Source: Bradyrhizobium sp. BR 10289
GTDB lineage: Bacteria; Pseudomonadota; Alphaproteobacteria; Rhizobiales; Xanthobacteraceae
DNA: 64,000 nt
NCBI RefSeq assembly: GCF_019455385.1
Contig: NZ_JACOFR010000003.1
Span: 372,001-436,000 of the forward strand
Direction of reading: 5' to 3'
The position numbers and the translations under genes are program-made. Position 1 is the first letter of the stretch, and each line of letters opens with the position of its first letter. The notes under the pieces were generated by a model. It worked only from the letters and a program-made list of their open reading frames with translations. It searched no databases and was not told the origin of the DNA. Positions 24,865-34,161 of this stretch are shown here, piece by piece.

Positions 24865-24883
24865 TTGCCCATATTATGGACAA
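24865..24883. promoter_or_regulatory. Putative IclR-type operator over the regulator start codon
   Basis: TTGCCCATA-T-TATGGACAA is a 9+1+9 inverted repeat with one mismatch. It includes the ATG (24876) of the IclR gene and lies in the divergent promoter region with the 24747 operon. Size and symmetry fit IclR dimer sites; autoregulation is inferred. Confidence 0.5.
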
Positions 24884-25685
24884 GCGACCTTCACCGAAAG
24901 CGGCGCGTAACGCAATGGAACCGCGGCAAGGCGCGCAGGCGATCCGGCGCGCGCTGGCCGTGCTGCGCATTCTTGCCGCAGGGCGCGAGGACGGTGTGCC
25001 ATTGGCCGAGGTCGTCCGCGCAACCGGCCTCACCCGCCCGACCGTGCATCGCATCGTCCACGTGCTGATCGAGGAAGGCATCGTGGAGCGGCACGACAAG
25101 ACCGGCCGCTACGCGATCGGCAACCAGGTGCCGGAGCTGGCGCTCGCGCGTGCGCGGCCATCGCGGCTGCTGGTTGCTGCCAATCCGTCGCTGCGACGGG
25201 CCTCCGCCGAGATCGGCGACACGCTGTTCCTGACGGTGCGGACCGGCAACGACACACTATGCGTCGATCGCAGGATCGGCATCTATCCGATCCAGGTGCT
25301 GTCGATCGAGATCGGCGCGCGCCGGCCGCTCGGCGTCTCCAGCGCGGGCGTTGCCATCCTCGCCGCGATGCCGGCGCTAGACGCGCGAAAGATCGTCGCA
25401 GCCAATGAGAAGCGGTTCGAGGCGTACCACACCGACGCCGCGACCGTGCTCGGCCAGGTCATTGCGGCACGGAAGCGCGGATATAACATGAGAGAGATTG
25501 GCCTTGTGCAGGGCACGAAGTCGATCTCGACCTGGATCAAGACGCCGGACGGGCAGCCCGCTGCGGCGATCACCGTCTCCGCCGTTCGAACGAGGCTAGG
25601 CCCAAGGCGCGAACAGGAGGTCGCGGAGATCCTGCTGCGCGAGGCTGGGATCATCGAGCAGGCGATCGGGGGCGTAACTAGCTAG
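24876..25685 (+). CDS. IclR family transcriptional regulator
   Basis: 269 residues from ATG 24876 (MDKRPSPKAARN). The winged-helix part is IRRALAVLRILAAGREDGVPLAEVVRATGLTRPTVHRIVHVLIEEGIVERHDKTGRYAIG, and the C-terminal effector domain follows (IGDTLFLTVRTGNDTLCVDRR, RRPLGVSSAGVAILAAM). It is divergent from the six-gene catabolic operon and most likely controls it in response to a carboxylated aromatic or a ring-fission product. A near-perfect palindrome overlaps its start. Confidence 0.92.
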   Translation: MDKRPSPKAARNAMEPRQGAQAIRRALAVLRILAAGREDGVPLAEVVRATGLTRPTVHRIVHVLIEEGIVERHDKTGRYAIGNQVPELALARARPSRLLVAANPSLRRASAEIGDTLFLTVRTGNDTLCVDRRIGIYPIQVLSIEIGARRPLGVSSAGVAILAAMPALDARKIVAANEKRFEAYHTDAATVLGQVIAARKRGYNMREIGLVQGTKSISTWIKTPDGQPAAAITVSAVRTRLGPRREQEVAEILLREAGIIEQAIGGVTS

Positions 25686-25704
25686 AGCGGACGGTGCTGC
25701 TTCA

Positions 25705-25729
25705 CCTCTCCCCGTAAGAAGGGGCGAGG
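25705..25729. terminator. Hairpin after the IclR gene
   Basis: CCTCTCCCC (25705-25713) pairs with GGGGCGAGG (25721-25729) with one internal mismatch and a 7-nt loop, 20 bp after the IclR stop. No U tract follows. Confidence 0.5.
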
Positions 25730-25823
25730 GGGCGCACCACCGATGCGGCGCTGTCAATGGCTGACTTCGCGCTCCGTTTTATGGCACAAGAGCCGCCATC
25801 GCGACCGACCAACGAGGCCACGC

Positions 25824-27119
25824 ATGCCCGCGCCGAAACCGCCTGCCTTCGAGACCCTGAGCCTGCATGCGGGCCAGCATCCGGATCCCGCGACCGGGGC
25901 CCGCGCGGTGCCGATCTACCAGACCACGTCCTACGTGTTCCAGGATTCCGACCACGCCGCCGCGCTGTTCAATCTGGAGCGCGCCGGCCACATCTATACG
26001 CGCATTTCCAACCCCACCACGGGCGTGCTGGAAGAGCGGCTCGCGGCGCTGGAGGGCGGCGTCGGCGCGATCTGCACCGCGAGCGGCATGGCCGCGCTGC
26101 ATCTGGCCATCGCGACGCTGCTCAATGCCGGCGATCATATCGTGGCGTCGAGCTCGCTCTATGGCGGCACCATCAATCTGCTGGCGCACACGCTGCCGCG
26201 CTTCGGCATCACCACGACTTTCGTGAAGCCGCGCGATCACGATGCGTTCCGGAAAGCGATCAAACCGAACACCAGGCTGGTGATCGGCGAGACCATCGGC
26301 AATCCCGGGCTGGAGGTGCTCGACATTCCCAAGGTCGCGGCGATCGCACACGACGCAAAAATTCCGCTGCTGATCGACAACACCTTTGCCACGCCCTATC
26401 TCAGCCGTCCGATTGAGCTCGGCGCCGACATCGTGATGCATTCGGCGACAAAGTGGATCGGCGGCCACGGCATCGCGATCGGCGGCGCCATTGTCGACGG
26501 CGGCCGCTTCGACTGGCGTGGCTCCGGCAAGTTCGGCGTGCTGACTGAGCCTTATGGCGGCTATCACGGCATCGTCTTCGACGAGCAGTTCGGCACGAGC
26601 GCCTTCATCATGCGCGCGCGCACCGAGGGACTGCGTGATTTCGGCGCGTGCCTGTCGCCGACCAACGCGTTCCAGCTGCTGCAGGGCATCGAGACGCTGG
26701 GCGTGCGCATGGATCGCCACATGCAGAACACGCTATCCGTGCTGGAAGCGCTGAAGGCCAACAAGGCCGTCGACTGGGTGCTGCATCCCTCGCTCGAGGA
26801 CCACACCGACTACCAGCTGGCAAAACAGCTGCTGCCGCGCGGCGCCGGCTCGATCGTCTCCTTCGGCATCAAGGGCGGCCGCCCCGCAGGCCGCAAGTTC
26901 ATCGAAAGCCTGCGCATGATCAGCCATCTCGCCAATGTCGGCGACGCCAAGACGCTGGTGATTCACCCCGCCTCGACCACGCATCAGCAGATGGACGCCG
27001 AGCAGCTCAAGGCCGCCGGCATCGGCGAGGAGCTGGTACGTCTCTCGGTCGGCATCGAGACGGCCAGCGACATCATCGACGATCTCGCGCAGGCGCTGCG
27101 CACCTCGCAGAAGGTCTGA
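25824..27119 (+). CDS. metY: O-acetylhomoserine aminocarboxypropyltransferase (sulfhydrylase)
   Basis: 431 residues from ATG 25824, the length typical of MetY; shorter MetZ enzymes are about 400. Marks are FETLSLHAGQHPDPATGARAVPIYQTTSYVF, HIYTRISNPTTGVLEERLAALEGG, DNTFATPYLSRPIELGADIVMHSATKWIGGHG (PLP-binding Lys in SATKW) and HPASTTHQQM. It makes homocysteine from O-acetylhomoserine and sulfide, or performs the O-succinyl equivalent. It is followed 4 bp later by a hydrolase gene. No SAM riboswitch was recognised upstream. Confidence 0.9.
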   Translation: MPAPKPPAFETLSLHAGQHPDPATGARAVPIYQTTSYVFQDSDHAAALFNLERAGHIYTRISNPTTGVLEERLAALEGGVGAICTASGMAALHLAIATLLNAGDHIVASSSLYGGTINLLAHTLPRFGITTTFVKPRDHDAFRKAIKPNTRLVIGETIGNPGLEVLDIPKVAAIAHDAKIPLLIDNTFATPYLSRPIELGADIVMHSATKWIGGHGIAIGGAIVDGGRFDWRGSGKFGVLTEPYGGYHGIVFDEQFGTSAFIMRARTEGLRDFGACLSPTNAFQLLQGIETLGVRMDRHMQNTLSVLEALKANKAVDWVLHPSLEDHTDYQLAKQLLPRGAGSIVSFGIKGGRPAGRKFIESLRMISHLANVGDAKTLVIHPASTTHQQMDAEQLKAAGIGEELVRLSVGIETASDIIDDLAQALRTSQKV

Positions 27120-27123
27120 CGCC

Positions 27124-27906
27124 ATGAAGCTTCCCGTCAACGGCCTCGAGGTGTTCGTCGCAACCGGCGGCCGCGAGTTCGACAAGTCCCTGCCCACGGT
27201 CGTCTTCCTCCATGGCGCCGGCTTCGATCGTTCCACCTGGGCGCTGCATACGCGCTGGTTCGCCCATCACGGTTTTGGCGTGCTGGCGCCCGACCTGCCT
27301 GGCCACGGCCTTTCCGCCGGACCTTCCTTGGGAAGCATCGCCGAGATGGCCGACTGGACAGCCGCGCTGCTCGATGCGGCCGGAGCTGCGAAGGCGCATC
27401 TGACCGGCCATTCCATGGGATCGCTGATCGCGCTGGAGACGGCCGCGCGTCACCCCGACAAGGTCTCCGCGCTGAGCCTGATCGGCACCGCGGCGACCAT
27501 GACGGTCGGTCCCGACCTGCTGAAGGCCGCCGAGGCCAATTCGCAGGACGCCAACGACATGGTGTCGATCTGGGGCCTCGGCTTCAACGCCGAGCTCGGC
27601 GGCAGCCTCGCGCCCGGCCTCTGGATGCATGGCGGCGCGCAATCCGTCCTGAAGTCCTGCGAGCCGGGCGTACTATTCAGGGATTTGTCCGCCTGCAATG
27701 CCTACGCGAACGCACTTGCCGCCGCAGCCAGCGTGAAGGTGCCCGTCACCCTCATCCTCGGCGAGCGGGACATGATGACGCCGGCGAAAGCCGGCAAGGC
27801 GCTTGCGGCGGCGATCCCGCACGCGAAGACTGTCGTGGTGCCGGGCGCCGGCCACATGATCATGGCCGAACGCCCGGATGAATTGTTGGCGGCGCTGAGA
27901 AGTTAG
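27124..27906 (+). CDS. Alpha/beta hydrolase
   Basis: A 260-residue protein with VFLHGAGFDRSTW (oxyanion region), the nucleophile elbow GHSMGSLIALE, Asp in LILGERDMMTP and His in VPGAGHMIMAERP. It follows metY by 4 bp and is translationally close, so it is cotranscribed. A role near methionine synthesis (homoserine acylation or deacylation) can be imagined, but the sequence is not a MetX acyltransferase (too short, no MetX pattern). The substrate is unknown. Its stop overlaps the convergent ssuA-like gene stop by a few bases. Confidence 0.85.
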   Translation: MKLPVNGLEVFVATGGREFDKSLPTVVFLHGAGFDRSTWALHTRWFAHHGFGVLAPDLPGHGLSAGPSLGSIAEMADWTAALLDAAGAAKAHLTGHSMGSLIALETAARHPDKVSALSLIGTAATMTVGPDLLKAAEANSQDANDMVSIWGLGFNAELGGSLAPGLWMHGGAQSVLKSCEPGVLFRDLSACNAYANALAAAASVKVPVTLILGERDMMTPAKAGKALAAAIPHAKTVVVPGAGHMIMAERPDELLAALRS

Positions 27907-28856
27907 GAGCCCGGCGTCCACTTCCAGACGATATCGGAGACGTTGACCGGTTTCGGGATCAGGCCGAGTTTCGCAAAACGGTCGGCGACCGCTTGCTGGG
28001 TTGCGATCACCTCGGCATCCACCGGCACGACCCGGAAGTTGGAACGATCCACGAAGCGCCTGACCGCCTCGATGTCAACGCCGGTGGCGTCCGCCTGCGC
28101 CTTTGCCACCTCCTCGTGATGTTCGTTGGCCCAGACGCCTTCGGACGCGAACGTCGTGTTGAGCTTCGCGACGAGGGACGGATACTTCTCCACGAAATCC
28201 GTGTTGGCAATGTAGAACGCATTCGGCTTGTGCACGTCCTTGTCGAAGGCGATGACGCGCGCATTCTCCTTCAACTCGGCGAGGGCGAAATAGGGATCCC
28301 AGATCGACCAGGCATCGACCGAGCCCTTGACGAAGGCCGCGGTCGCGTCCGCCGGCGCAAGTGGAGCGGGCGTGATGTCGGACCACGAGAGGCCGGCCTT
28401 TTCGAGCGCCGCAACCAGAAGATTGTGCGCGCTGGAGCCCTTGCCGAAGGCGATGCGCTTGCCCTTGAGATCGGCGAGCGTCTTGATGGGGGAGTCTTTC
28501 GGTACGATGATCGCCTGCGTGTTACCGTCCGATTTCACCGCCGCAGCGTAGCGGATCTTGGCGCCGCCGGCCTGTGCGAAGATCGGCGGGGCATCGCCGA
28601 CATAGCCGAAATCGACGCTGCCGACATTGATGGCCTCCAGCAGCGGCGGACCGAACTGGAAGTCAATCCACTTGACCTCGATGCCGAGCGGCTTGAAGGC
28701 GTTTTCCAGCGTCTGACGCTGGCGCACGGCCGGGAAGAAGCCGCCTTTCTGGGTGCCGATCCGGATTTCGGCCGGCTTGTCCTCGGCATACGCGGGCGCT
28801 GCAAACGCAGTTGTGAGCAGCAGCGCGGCGGTCAGGATATGTCGTCGTGCAATCAT
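27903..28856 (-). CDS. Sulfonate/nitrate/taurine-type ABC solute-binding protein (SsuA-like)
   Basis: A 317-residue protein with a signal peptide (MIARRHILTAALLLTTAFAAPAYA). Marks of the SsuA/TauA group are IRIGTQKGGFFPAVRQRQTLE, VKWIDFQFGPPLLEAINVGSVDFGYVGDAPPIFAQA, IVPKDSPIKTLADLKGKRIAFGKGSSAHNLL and SVDAWSIWDPYFAL. It binds alkanesulfonates in the periplasm for an SsuBC permease. No ssuB, ssuC or ssuD gene is nearby, so it must share a transporter encoded elsewhere. A small gene and a Cys-rich leader frame lie upstream on the same strand. Confidence 0.9.
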   Translation of the reverse strand: MIARRHILTAALLLTTAFAAPAYAEDKPAEIRIGTQKGGFFPAVRQRQTLENAFKPLGIEVKWIDFQFGPPLLEAINVGSVDFGYVGDAPPIFAQAGGAKIRYAAAVKSDGNTQAIIVPKDSPIKTLADLKGKRIAFGKGSSAHNLLVAALEKAGLSWSDITPAPLAPADATAAFVKGSVDAWSIWDPYFALAELKENARVIAFDKDVHKPNAFYIANTDFVEKYPSLVAKLNTTFASEGVWANEHHEEVAKAQADATGVDIEAVRRFVDRSNFRVVPVDAEVIATQQAVADRFAKLGLIPKPVNVSDIVWKWTPGS

Positions 28857-28874
28857 GGCGTGATCCTTGTGTGT

Positions 28875-29096
28875 TCAGTTGGCGAAAACGGAGGAATTCG
28901 CGCGCCGATTCCGCTCGGACAACACGGCACGCGCGGCGCGCTCGGCCTCGCGCGCCGAACGGAATTGGCGACCTTCGAGGCTGTCGAACAGGCGCTCGGA
29001 GGAGAAGAAGCGGAAGCCGCGCTCATCTCTTGTGATGATGCCTGCGGCGCGATCCTGGATCTCGATGATGTAGGCGTTCGATTGGAATCGGGACAT
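28875..29096 (-). CDS. Small conserved-looking protein upstream of the sulfonate-binding gene
   Basis: A 73-residue protein: MSRFQSNAYIIEIQDRAAGI, then ERGFRFFSSERLFDSLEGRQF, then RSAREAERAARA. It has an N-terminal beta-rich half and a C-terminal charged helix. It ends 18 bp before ssuA and reads in the same direction, 70 bp after the poly-Cys frame. I recall similar short proteins in Bradyrhizobium next to sulfur genes but cannot name a family or function. Confidence 0.65.
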   Translation of the reverse strand: MSRFQSNAYIIEIQDRAAGIITRDERGFRFFSSERLFDSLEGRQFRSAREAERAARAVLSERNRRANSSVFAN

Positions 29097-29166
29097 GGCT
29101 GCTCATTCGCCAAAAGCTCGGCGTTCCTGTCGCGGAAATGATGGTGTGGGTGCTGTTAGGAGGCGA

Positions 29167-29229
29167 TCAGCAACAACAACAGGCGCCCGTTGCCGCCGAG
29201 AAACAGCGCCGCGCCATGCACGCATGCAT
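29167..29229 (-). CDS. Poly-cysteine leader peptide (putative cysteine-responsive attenuator)
   Basis: A 20-codon frame, MHACMARRCFSAATGACCCC, ending TGT TGT TGT TGC TGA. It also starts correctly from an internal ATG at 29217. It precedes the 73-residue gene and the sulfonate-binding gene on the same strand. Poly-Cys short frames upstream of cysteine or sulfur genes act as cysteine-responsive attenuators in mycobacteria (established there). The three TGT codons are rare in this G+C-rich genome, which favours ribosome stalling when Cys-tRNA is low. No clear Shine-Dalgarno or antiterminator hairpin is visible. Confidence 0.6.
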   Translation of the reverse strand: MHACMARRCFSAATGACCCC

Positions 29230-29487
29230 GTCGTCAAAGTTACGCTGGTGATCGGTTCTCATGGTGCGGCTTTGGGCTCGAGGAGCAGTTTCGATGCTTC
29301 GAATATCGAGCGATTGCTATGATTGGTCAATGAAATGGCTATCCATATTTGGCCCCGGCGCGCGGGGGCGCTTCTCCCGCAGGAAGCACCGACAGCCGGA
29401 TTCATCTCGCGATGAGTTCAACACGCCGGCGCGCCCGTCATGATAGGCTTTCGGCGACAGCAAACGAACGATCCGGGAGGCCTGGAC

Positions 29488-30219
<732 letters not shown>

Positions 30220-30220
30220 G

Positions 30221-31573
30221 TCAGGCTGGCGTTGCCACGTTGCGCAACATCGCCTGGAGCCGCGATCCGACCTTCGCGACGTTGCCGTGAACCCGGACCT
30301 TGTAGCGGCTGACCGCGTCGCGATCGACCGCGAACAGCGCTTTCTCCGGATAGGTGCGGCCGAAAATATCGATCAGCATGCTGCGGAACTTGCCGGATAC
30401 GATCTCCGTGTCGCCCGCCGGCTGCTCGCTATAGGCGACCGTCTCGGCCGAGGTCAGCGCGCAGAGCAGCGGATGCAGCCGGGTCGAGAATACGTGCTTG
30501 TGCCGCTGGATGTCCTGGATGACGCGGTCGAGCGGAAGGTTCTTCAAAATCTCGTCGCCGATGTTGAGCTGCTCGTCGACAACCGGCGTCGCCATCGGAA
30601 ACTGATCGATCAGCCAGTCGCCGAGATGCTCGACATTGGAGCGGCCGCGGCCGTACATCAGGACGTCGTCCTCATAGCGCGCAAACCAGGTGTCGAGCCG
30701 GTCGATCAGCCGGTCGAGCGCGGCGCGCGGGATCAGCTCGCGGTATTGCGTTCCGAAAATGCCGACCTTGGCCTTGCCGCGCGCCAGCACCTTCATGAGG
30801 TCGTCGGTAAGCAGCGGCTGGTAGATGCTGTTGCCGATGCCCAGCACGATCAGATCATAGGCGTCGCGGGCGCGGTCCAGCGTCCGGAAGGTCAAATGAT
30901 CGACCTGCGCATCGCCCGGCAGCAGCGAGTTGATCATGTGATAGCCGAGCCGGTCGCCGAAATTGCCGACATCGTTGTAGGAGATGATCGCAACCCTGCT
31001 CGGGTTCAGCGCAGGCAGACGGTCCATCGGCGAGAGGCGCATCAGGATCTGCAGCTGATCGACCGGCATCGTCGCGGTGATCTGGAAGCCGTGGCGGTCG
31101 AACAGCTTGGCGAGGCCGAGGAAGCTGAAATGGGTCAGCCAGCCCAGCGCCGGCCGGTCCACCGAGCCCGTCAGGTCCGTCGCGCAATAGCTCAGCACCA
31201 CGTCCCGCCCGGCCGCGCGCAGATGCGCGAAGAACGCGTCGGAGTCGGGAATGTATTCGAGCACGCCGAGCAGCGTGATGATGTCGGCATCGGTCGCGGC
31301 ATCGGTCGGAAACTCCCCGGCATTGAAATCGCAGACGATCGTGTCGGCTTCGCGTGCGACGAGGTCACAGCCGCGATAGCTGGCGCCGGGCGGCAGAAAC
31401 CGGCGCAACGACATCTTGCCGCAGCCGAGGTCGAGGACGCGGGCCCCTGCGGGGATGAATTGTGCGGCGAGTTCGGCTCTCGCGTCCCAGGCGGCCTCGA
31501 GTGACGCCGGATCCGACCAGCGCGCCACATCGGTCTTCCGCAGCTGCGCTTGCGCGCGGTCTTTGCGGCCCAT
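30221..31573 (-). CDS. Methyltransferase - polysaccharide pyruvyltransferase-like fusion
   Basis: 450 residues from ATG 31573 (GGAG six bases upstream). Residues about 1-190 are a class I SAM methyltransferase: ARVLDLGCGKMSLRRFLPPG, then CDLV and ITLLGVLEYIPD. Residues about 200-450 resemble the polysaccharide pyruvyltransferase fold: ISYNDVGNFGDRLGYHMINSLL, LIVLGIGNSIYQPLL, KVGIFGTQYREL, VFSTRLHPLLCAL. A protein combining both suggests modification of a cell-surface glycan. It is convergent with the SDR; the stops nearly touch. Confidence 0.8.
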   Translation of the reverse strand: MGRKDRAQAQLRKTDVARWSDPASLEAAWDARAELAAQFIPAGARVLDLGCGKMSLRRFLPPGASYRGCDLVAREADTIVCDFNAGEFPTDAATDADIITLLGVLEYIPDSDAFFAHLRAAGRDVVLSYCATDLTGSVDRPALGWLTHFSFLGLAKLFDRHGFQITATMPVDQLQILMRLSPMDRLPALNPSRVAIISYNDVGNFGDRLGYHMINSLLPGDAQVDHLTFRTLDRARDAYDLIVLGIGNSIYQPLLTDDLMKVLARGKAKVGIFGTQYRELIPRAALDRLIDRLDTWFARYEDDVLMYGRGRSNVEHLGDWLIDQFPMATPVVDEQLNIGDEILKNLPLDRVIQDIQRHKHVFSTRLHPLLCALTSAETVAYSEQPAGDTEIVSGKFRSMLIDIFGRTYPEKALFAVDRDAVSRYKVRVHGNVAKVGSRLQAMLRNVATPA

Positions 31574-31734
31574 CGCCGGCTCCATGGTTGAGGAAGGCTG
31601 TACCGGCCTACGGCGACGAATCGCCGGCTGCGATGTAACCATTCGGCCGAATCAGGGTCAATCACGGCCAATAACGGTGGCCCGCCGGGGAGATCGCTGG
31701 CCAGATTCCCCGCGCTGACTTAGATTCCCGTCCG

Positions 31735-33537
31735 ATGATTCCCGGCAAGCATCGACCCGGTAGCCCGCTGGCACAGCAGCAGATCGCTGATCTGCTCGGC
31801 CGCGGCTTGGCCTTGCATCAGGCAGGCAATTTGCCCCAGGCGCGCGAGACCTATCGCTTCGCGCTGTCGCTCGATCCGCGGCAGCCCGATGCGCTGCATC
31901 TGCTGGGCGTCAGCTTCCTGACCGAGCACCCCGGTGAGGCGGAACAGCTGATCCGGCAGGCAATCGCGGCGAGCCCGCGCAACCCTCTCTACCTCGCCAA
32001 TCTCGGCGTCGCGCTCCGCAACCAGCACAAATTCGACGATGCGCTCGCCATGTTCGACAAGGCCTTGCGCCGCAAATCCGACTATTGGGAAGCGCATTTT
32101 CATCGCGCGCTGACCTTGCTGGCGATGGGGCGGACAGAGGAGGCGCTGACGGCGCTCGGCCGCGCCATTGCGCATAATCCCGACCATGTCGGCGCCCTGA
32201 AATATCGGGCCGATATCCTCTCGGACCTCGATCGCTTCGACGCGGCGCTGGCCGACTATGATCGCGTGATCAAGATCATGCCCGGCCATGCCGCCGCGCT
32301 GAACAATCGCGGCATCGTGCTGCTCCGGCTGCTGCGGGCGGAGGCGGCGCTTGCCGATTTCGACGCGGCCATCGCGCTCGAACCTCGATCGCCCGAGATC
32401 GCGAACAGCCGCGGCTCGGCGCTGCGCGCGGTCGGTCGGCTCGACGACGCCCTGGCCGAGTTCGATCGCGCCGCCGCGCTGAAGCCGGACTTCGTCGACG
32501 CCATCGTCAACCGCGGCAGCGTGCTGCAGGATCTCGCCCGCTACGACGAGGCGCTGGCGGCCTATGCGCAGGCCCAGCGGATCAATCCCGATCACGCGCT
32601 GGCTCATTGGAACGATGCGACGCTGCGGCTGCTGACCGGCGATTACGCGAGAGGGTTTGCCGAAGCGGAATGGCAGAGGAAGGTTCCAGCGCTCGGCATC
32701 GTCACGCCGAATTTCGCGCAGCCATTGTGGCTCGGCGAGAGCTCGCTGGAAGGCAAGACCATTTTGGTCCATGCCGATCTCGGTTTCGGCGACACCATCC
32801 ACTTCGCCCGCTACATCCCGATGCTGGCCGCGCGCGGCGCACGGGTGATTGCGAGGGTGCAGGCCGCGCTGCGAAAGCTGATCGGCACCATGGAGGGGGT
32901 GAGCCTGTGCATCGACAAGAGCGCACCGCTGCCCGAGTTCGACCTGCACTGTCCGCTGTCCAGCCTGCCGCTGGCCTTCGGCACTACGCTGGAGAGCATT
33001 CCTGCGGCCGTTCCCTACCTGACCGCACCGGAGCTGCCGGAGACGTGGCGCGAACGCTTCGGCAATGACGAGAGGATGAAGATCGGCCTGGTCTGGTCGG
33101 GCAACGCGACGCATAGCAATGACCGGAACCGCTCGATCCGTGCCGAGCTGCTCGCGCCACTGCTGGCGCGCAATGCCGTGTTCGTCGGCCTGCAGACGGA
33201 AGTGCGGCCACACGACAGGGCCGCGCTGGGCGAGCGCGACAATCTCATCCTGGCCGGGCCATCCTTTGCCGATTTCAGCGATACGGCCGCGGTGGTTGCG
33301 GCGCTCGACCTCGTCATCACCGTCGATACCAGCGCGGCGCACCTCGCCGGCGCGCTCGGACGCCCGGTCTGGCTGCTGCTGCCGCACGTGCCGGATTGGC
33401 GCTGGCTGCTCGATCGCGAGGACAGCCCATGGTATCCCACCGCCCGCCTGTTCCGTCAGGATGCGGGCCGCGACTGGAGCACGGTGATCGCGCGCGTCGA
33501 TCACGCGCTGATCGAGGAATTCCCTACCACATCGTAG
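31735..33537 (+). CDS. TPR-repeat protein with a C-terminal glycosyltransferase-like domain
   Basis: A 600-residue protein. The N-terminal 300 residues are about eight tetratricopeptide repeats (for example LGRGLALHQAGNLPQARETYRFALSLDPRQPDAL and NLGVALRNQHKFDDALAMFDKAL). The C-terminal part has ILVHADLGFGDTIHFARYIPML, IGLVWSGNATHSNDRNRSI and VITVDTSAAHLAGALGRPVWLLLP, like the heptosyltransferase/GT9-type nucleotide-sugar fold. There is no signal peptide. It is probably cytoplasmic, involved in protein or surface glycosylation. The gene is divergent from the methyltransferase fusion. Confidence 0.85.
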   Translation: MIPGKHRPGSPLAQQQIADLLGRGLALHQAGNLPQARETYRFALSLDPRQPDALHLLGVSFLTEHPGEAEQLIRQAIAASPRNPLYLANLGVALRNQHKFDDALAMFDKALRRKSDYWEAHFHRALTLLAMGRTEEALTALGRAIAHNPDHVGALKYRADILSDLDRFDAALADYDRVIKIMPGHAAALNNRGIVLLRLLRAEAALADFDAAIALEPRSPEIANSRGSALRAVGRLDDALAEFDRAAALKPDFVDAIVNRGSVLQDLARYDEALAAYAQAQRINPDHALAHWNDATLRLLTGDYARGFAEAEWQRKVPALGIVTPNFAQPLWLGESSLEGKTILVHADLGFGDTIHFARYIPMLAARGARVIARVQAALRKLIGTMEGVSLCIDKSAPLPEFDLHCPLSSLPLAFGTTLESIPAAVPYLTAPELPETWRERFGNDERMKIGLVWSGNATHSNDRNRSIRAELLAPLLARNAVFVGLQTEVRPHDRAALGERDNLILAGPSFADFSDTAAVVAALDLVITVDTSAAHLAGALGRPVWLLLPHVPDWRWLLDREDSPWYPTARLFRQDAGRDWSTVIARVDHALIEEFPTTS

Positions 33538-34135
33538 CAGCAGCGCGCTGCGGCCAGAGACGGTCATATTCGGGGCCGCCGACCTTGTTCTCGCTCATTT
33601 CGGCGAGGATCTGGCCGGGCGTCGGCAGCGTCTTGGGATCGATGCGCTTGTCCGGATTCCAGAGGTCGGAGCGGACGATGGCGCGGGCGCACTGGAAGTA
33701 GATCTCCTCCACATTCATCACCATGACGCTGCGCGGCGCCTTGCCTTCGACCTTGAACGAGGCCAGAAGGTCCGGATCGACCGAGAGATGCGCGCGGCCG
33801 TTGGCGCGCACCGCGTTGCCGGAGCCGGGGATCAGGAACATCAGCGACACGCGCGGGTCGCGCACGATGTTGCGCAGGGAATCGACCCGGTTGTTGCCGC
33901 GGCGATCCGGCAGCATCAGCGTCTTGGGATCGTGGATGCGGACGAAGCCGGGCAGATCGCCGCGCGGCGAGCAATCGATGCCTTCGGGCCCGATGGTCGC
34001 GAGCGCAGCGAACGGCGCCTTCTCGATGAAGATGCGGTAGAGCGGCGTGACGTGGTCGGCGACTTTCACGGTCGAGGCGTCATTGGTGACGCCGTAGATG
34101 GCTTCGAGCTGCTCGACCGTTTCAATCACCGACAT
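33524..34135 (-). CDS. Pyridoxamine 5'-phosphate oxidase family flavoprotein
   Basis: 203 residues from ATG 34135 (MSVIETVEQLEAIYG). The split-barrel core is PFAALATIGPEGIDCSPRGDLPGFVRIHDPKTLMLPDRRGNNRVDSLRNIVRDPRVSLMFLIPG. This is the PNPOx-like MSMEG_1061 group (FMN or F420-binding), not a true PdxH. It lies 26 bp downstream of phnN on the same strand and may be carried by the phn transcript, but a link to phosphonate use is not established. The C-terminus overlaps the convergent TPR gene by 14 bp. Confidence 0.85.
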   Translation of the reverse strand: MSVIETVEQLEAIYGVTNDASTVKVADHVTPLYRIFIEKAPFAALATIGPEGIDCSPRGDLPGFVRIHDPKTLMLPDRRGNNRVDSLRNIVRDPRVSLMFLIPGSGNAVRANGRAHLSVDPDLLASFKVEGKAPRSVMVMNVEEIYFQCARAIVRSDLWNPDKRIDPKTLPTPGQILAEMSENKVGGPEYDRLWPQRAAATMW

Positions 34136-34161
34136 TCCACTCTCTCCTGTTCTGCTGGCGA

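Noticed and set aside
25686..25823. SAM riboswitch upstream of metY
   Set aside because: I looked for the SAM-II-like conserved segments and found none; only a hairpin belonging to the upstream gene is visible.
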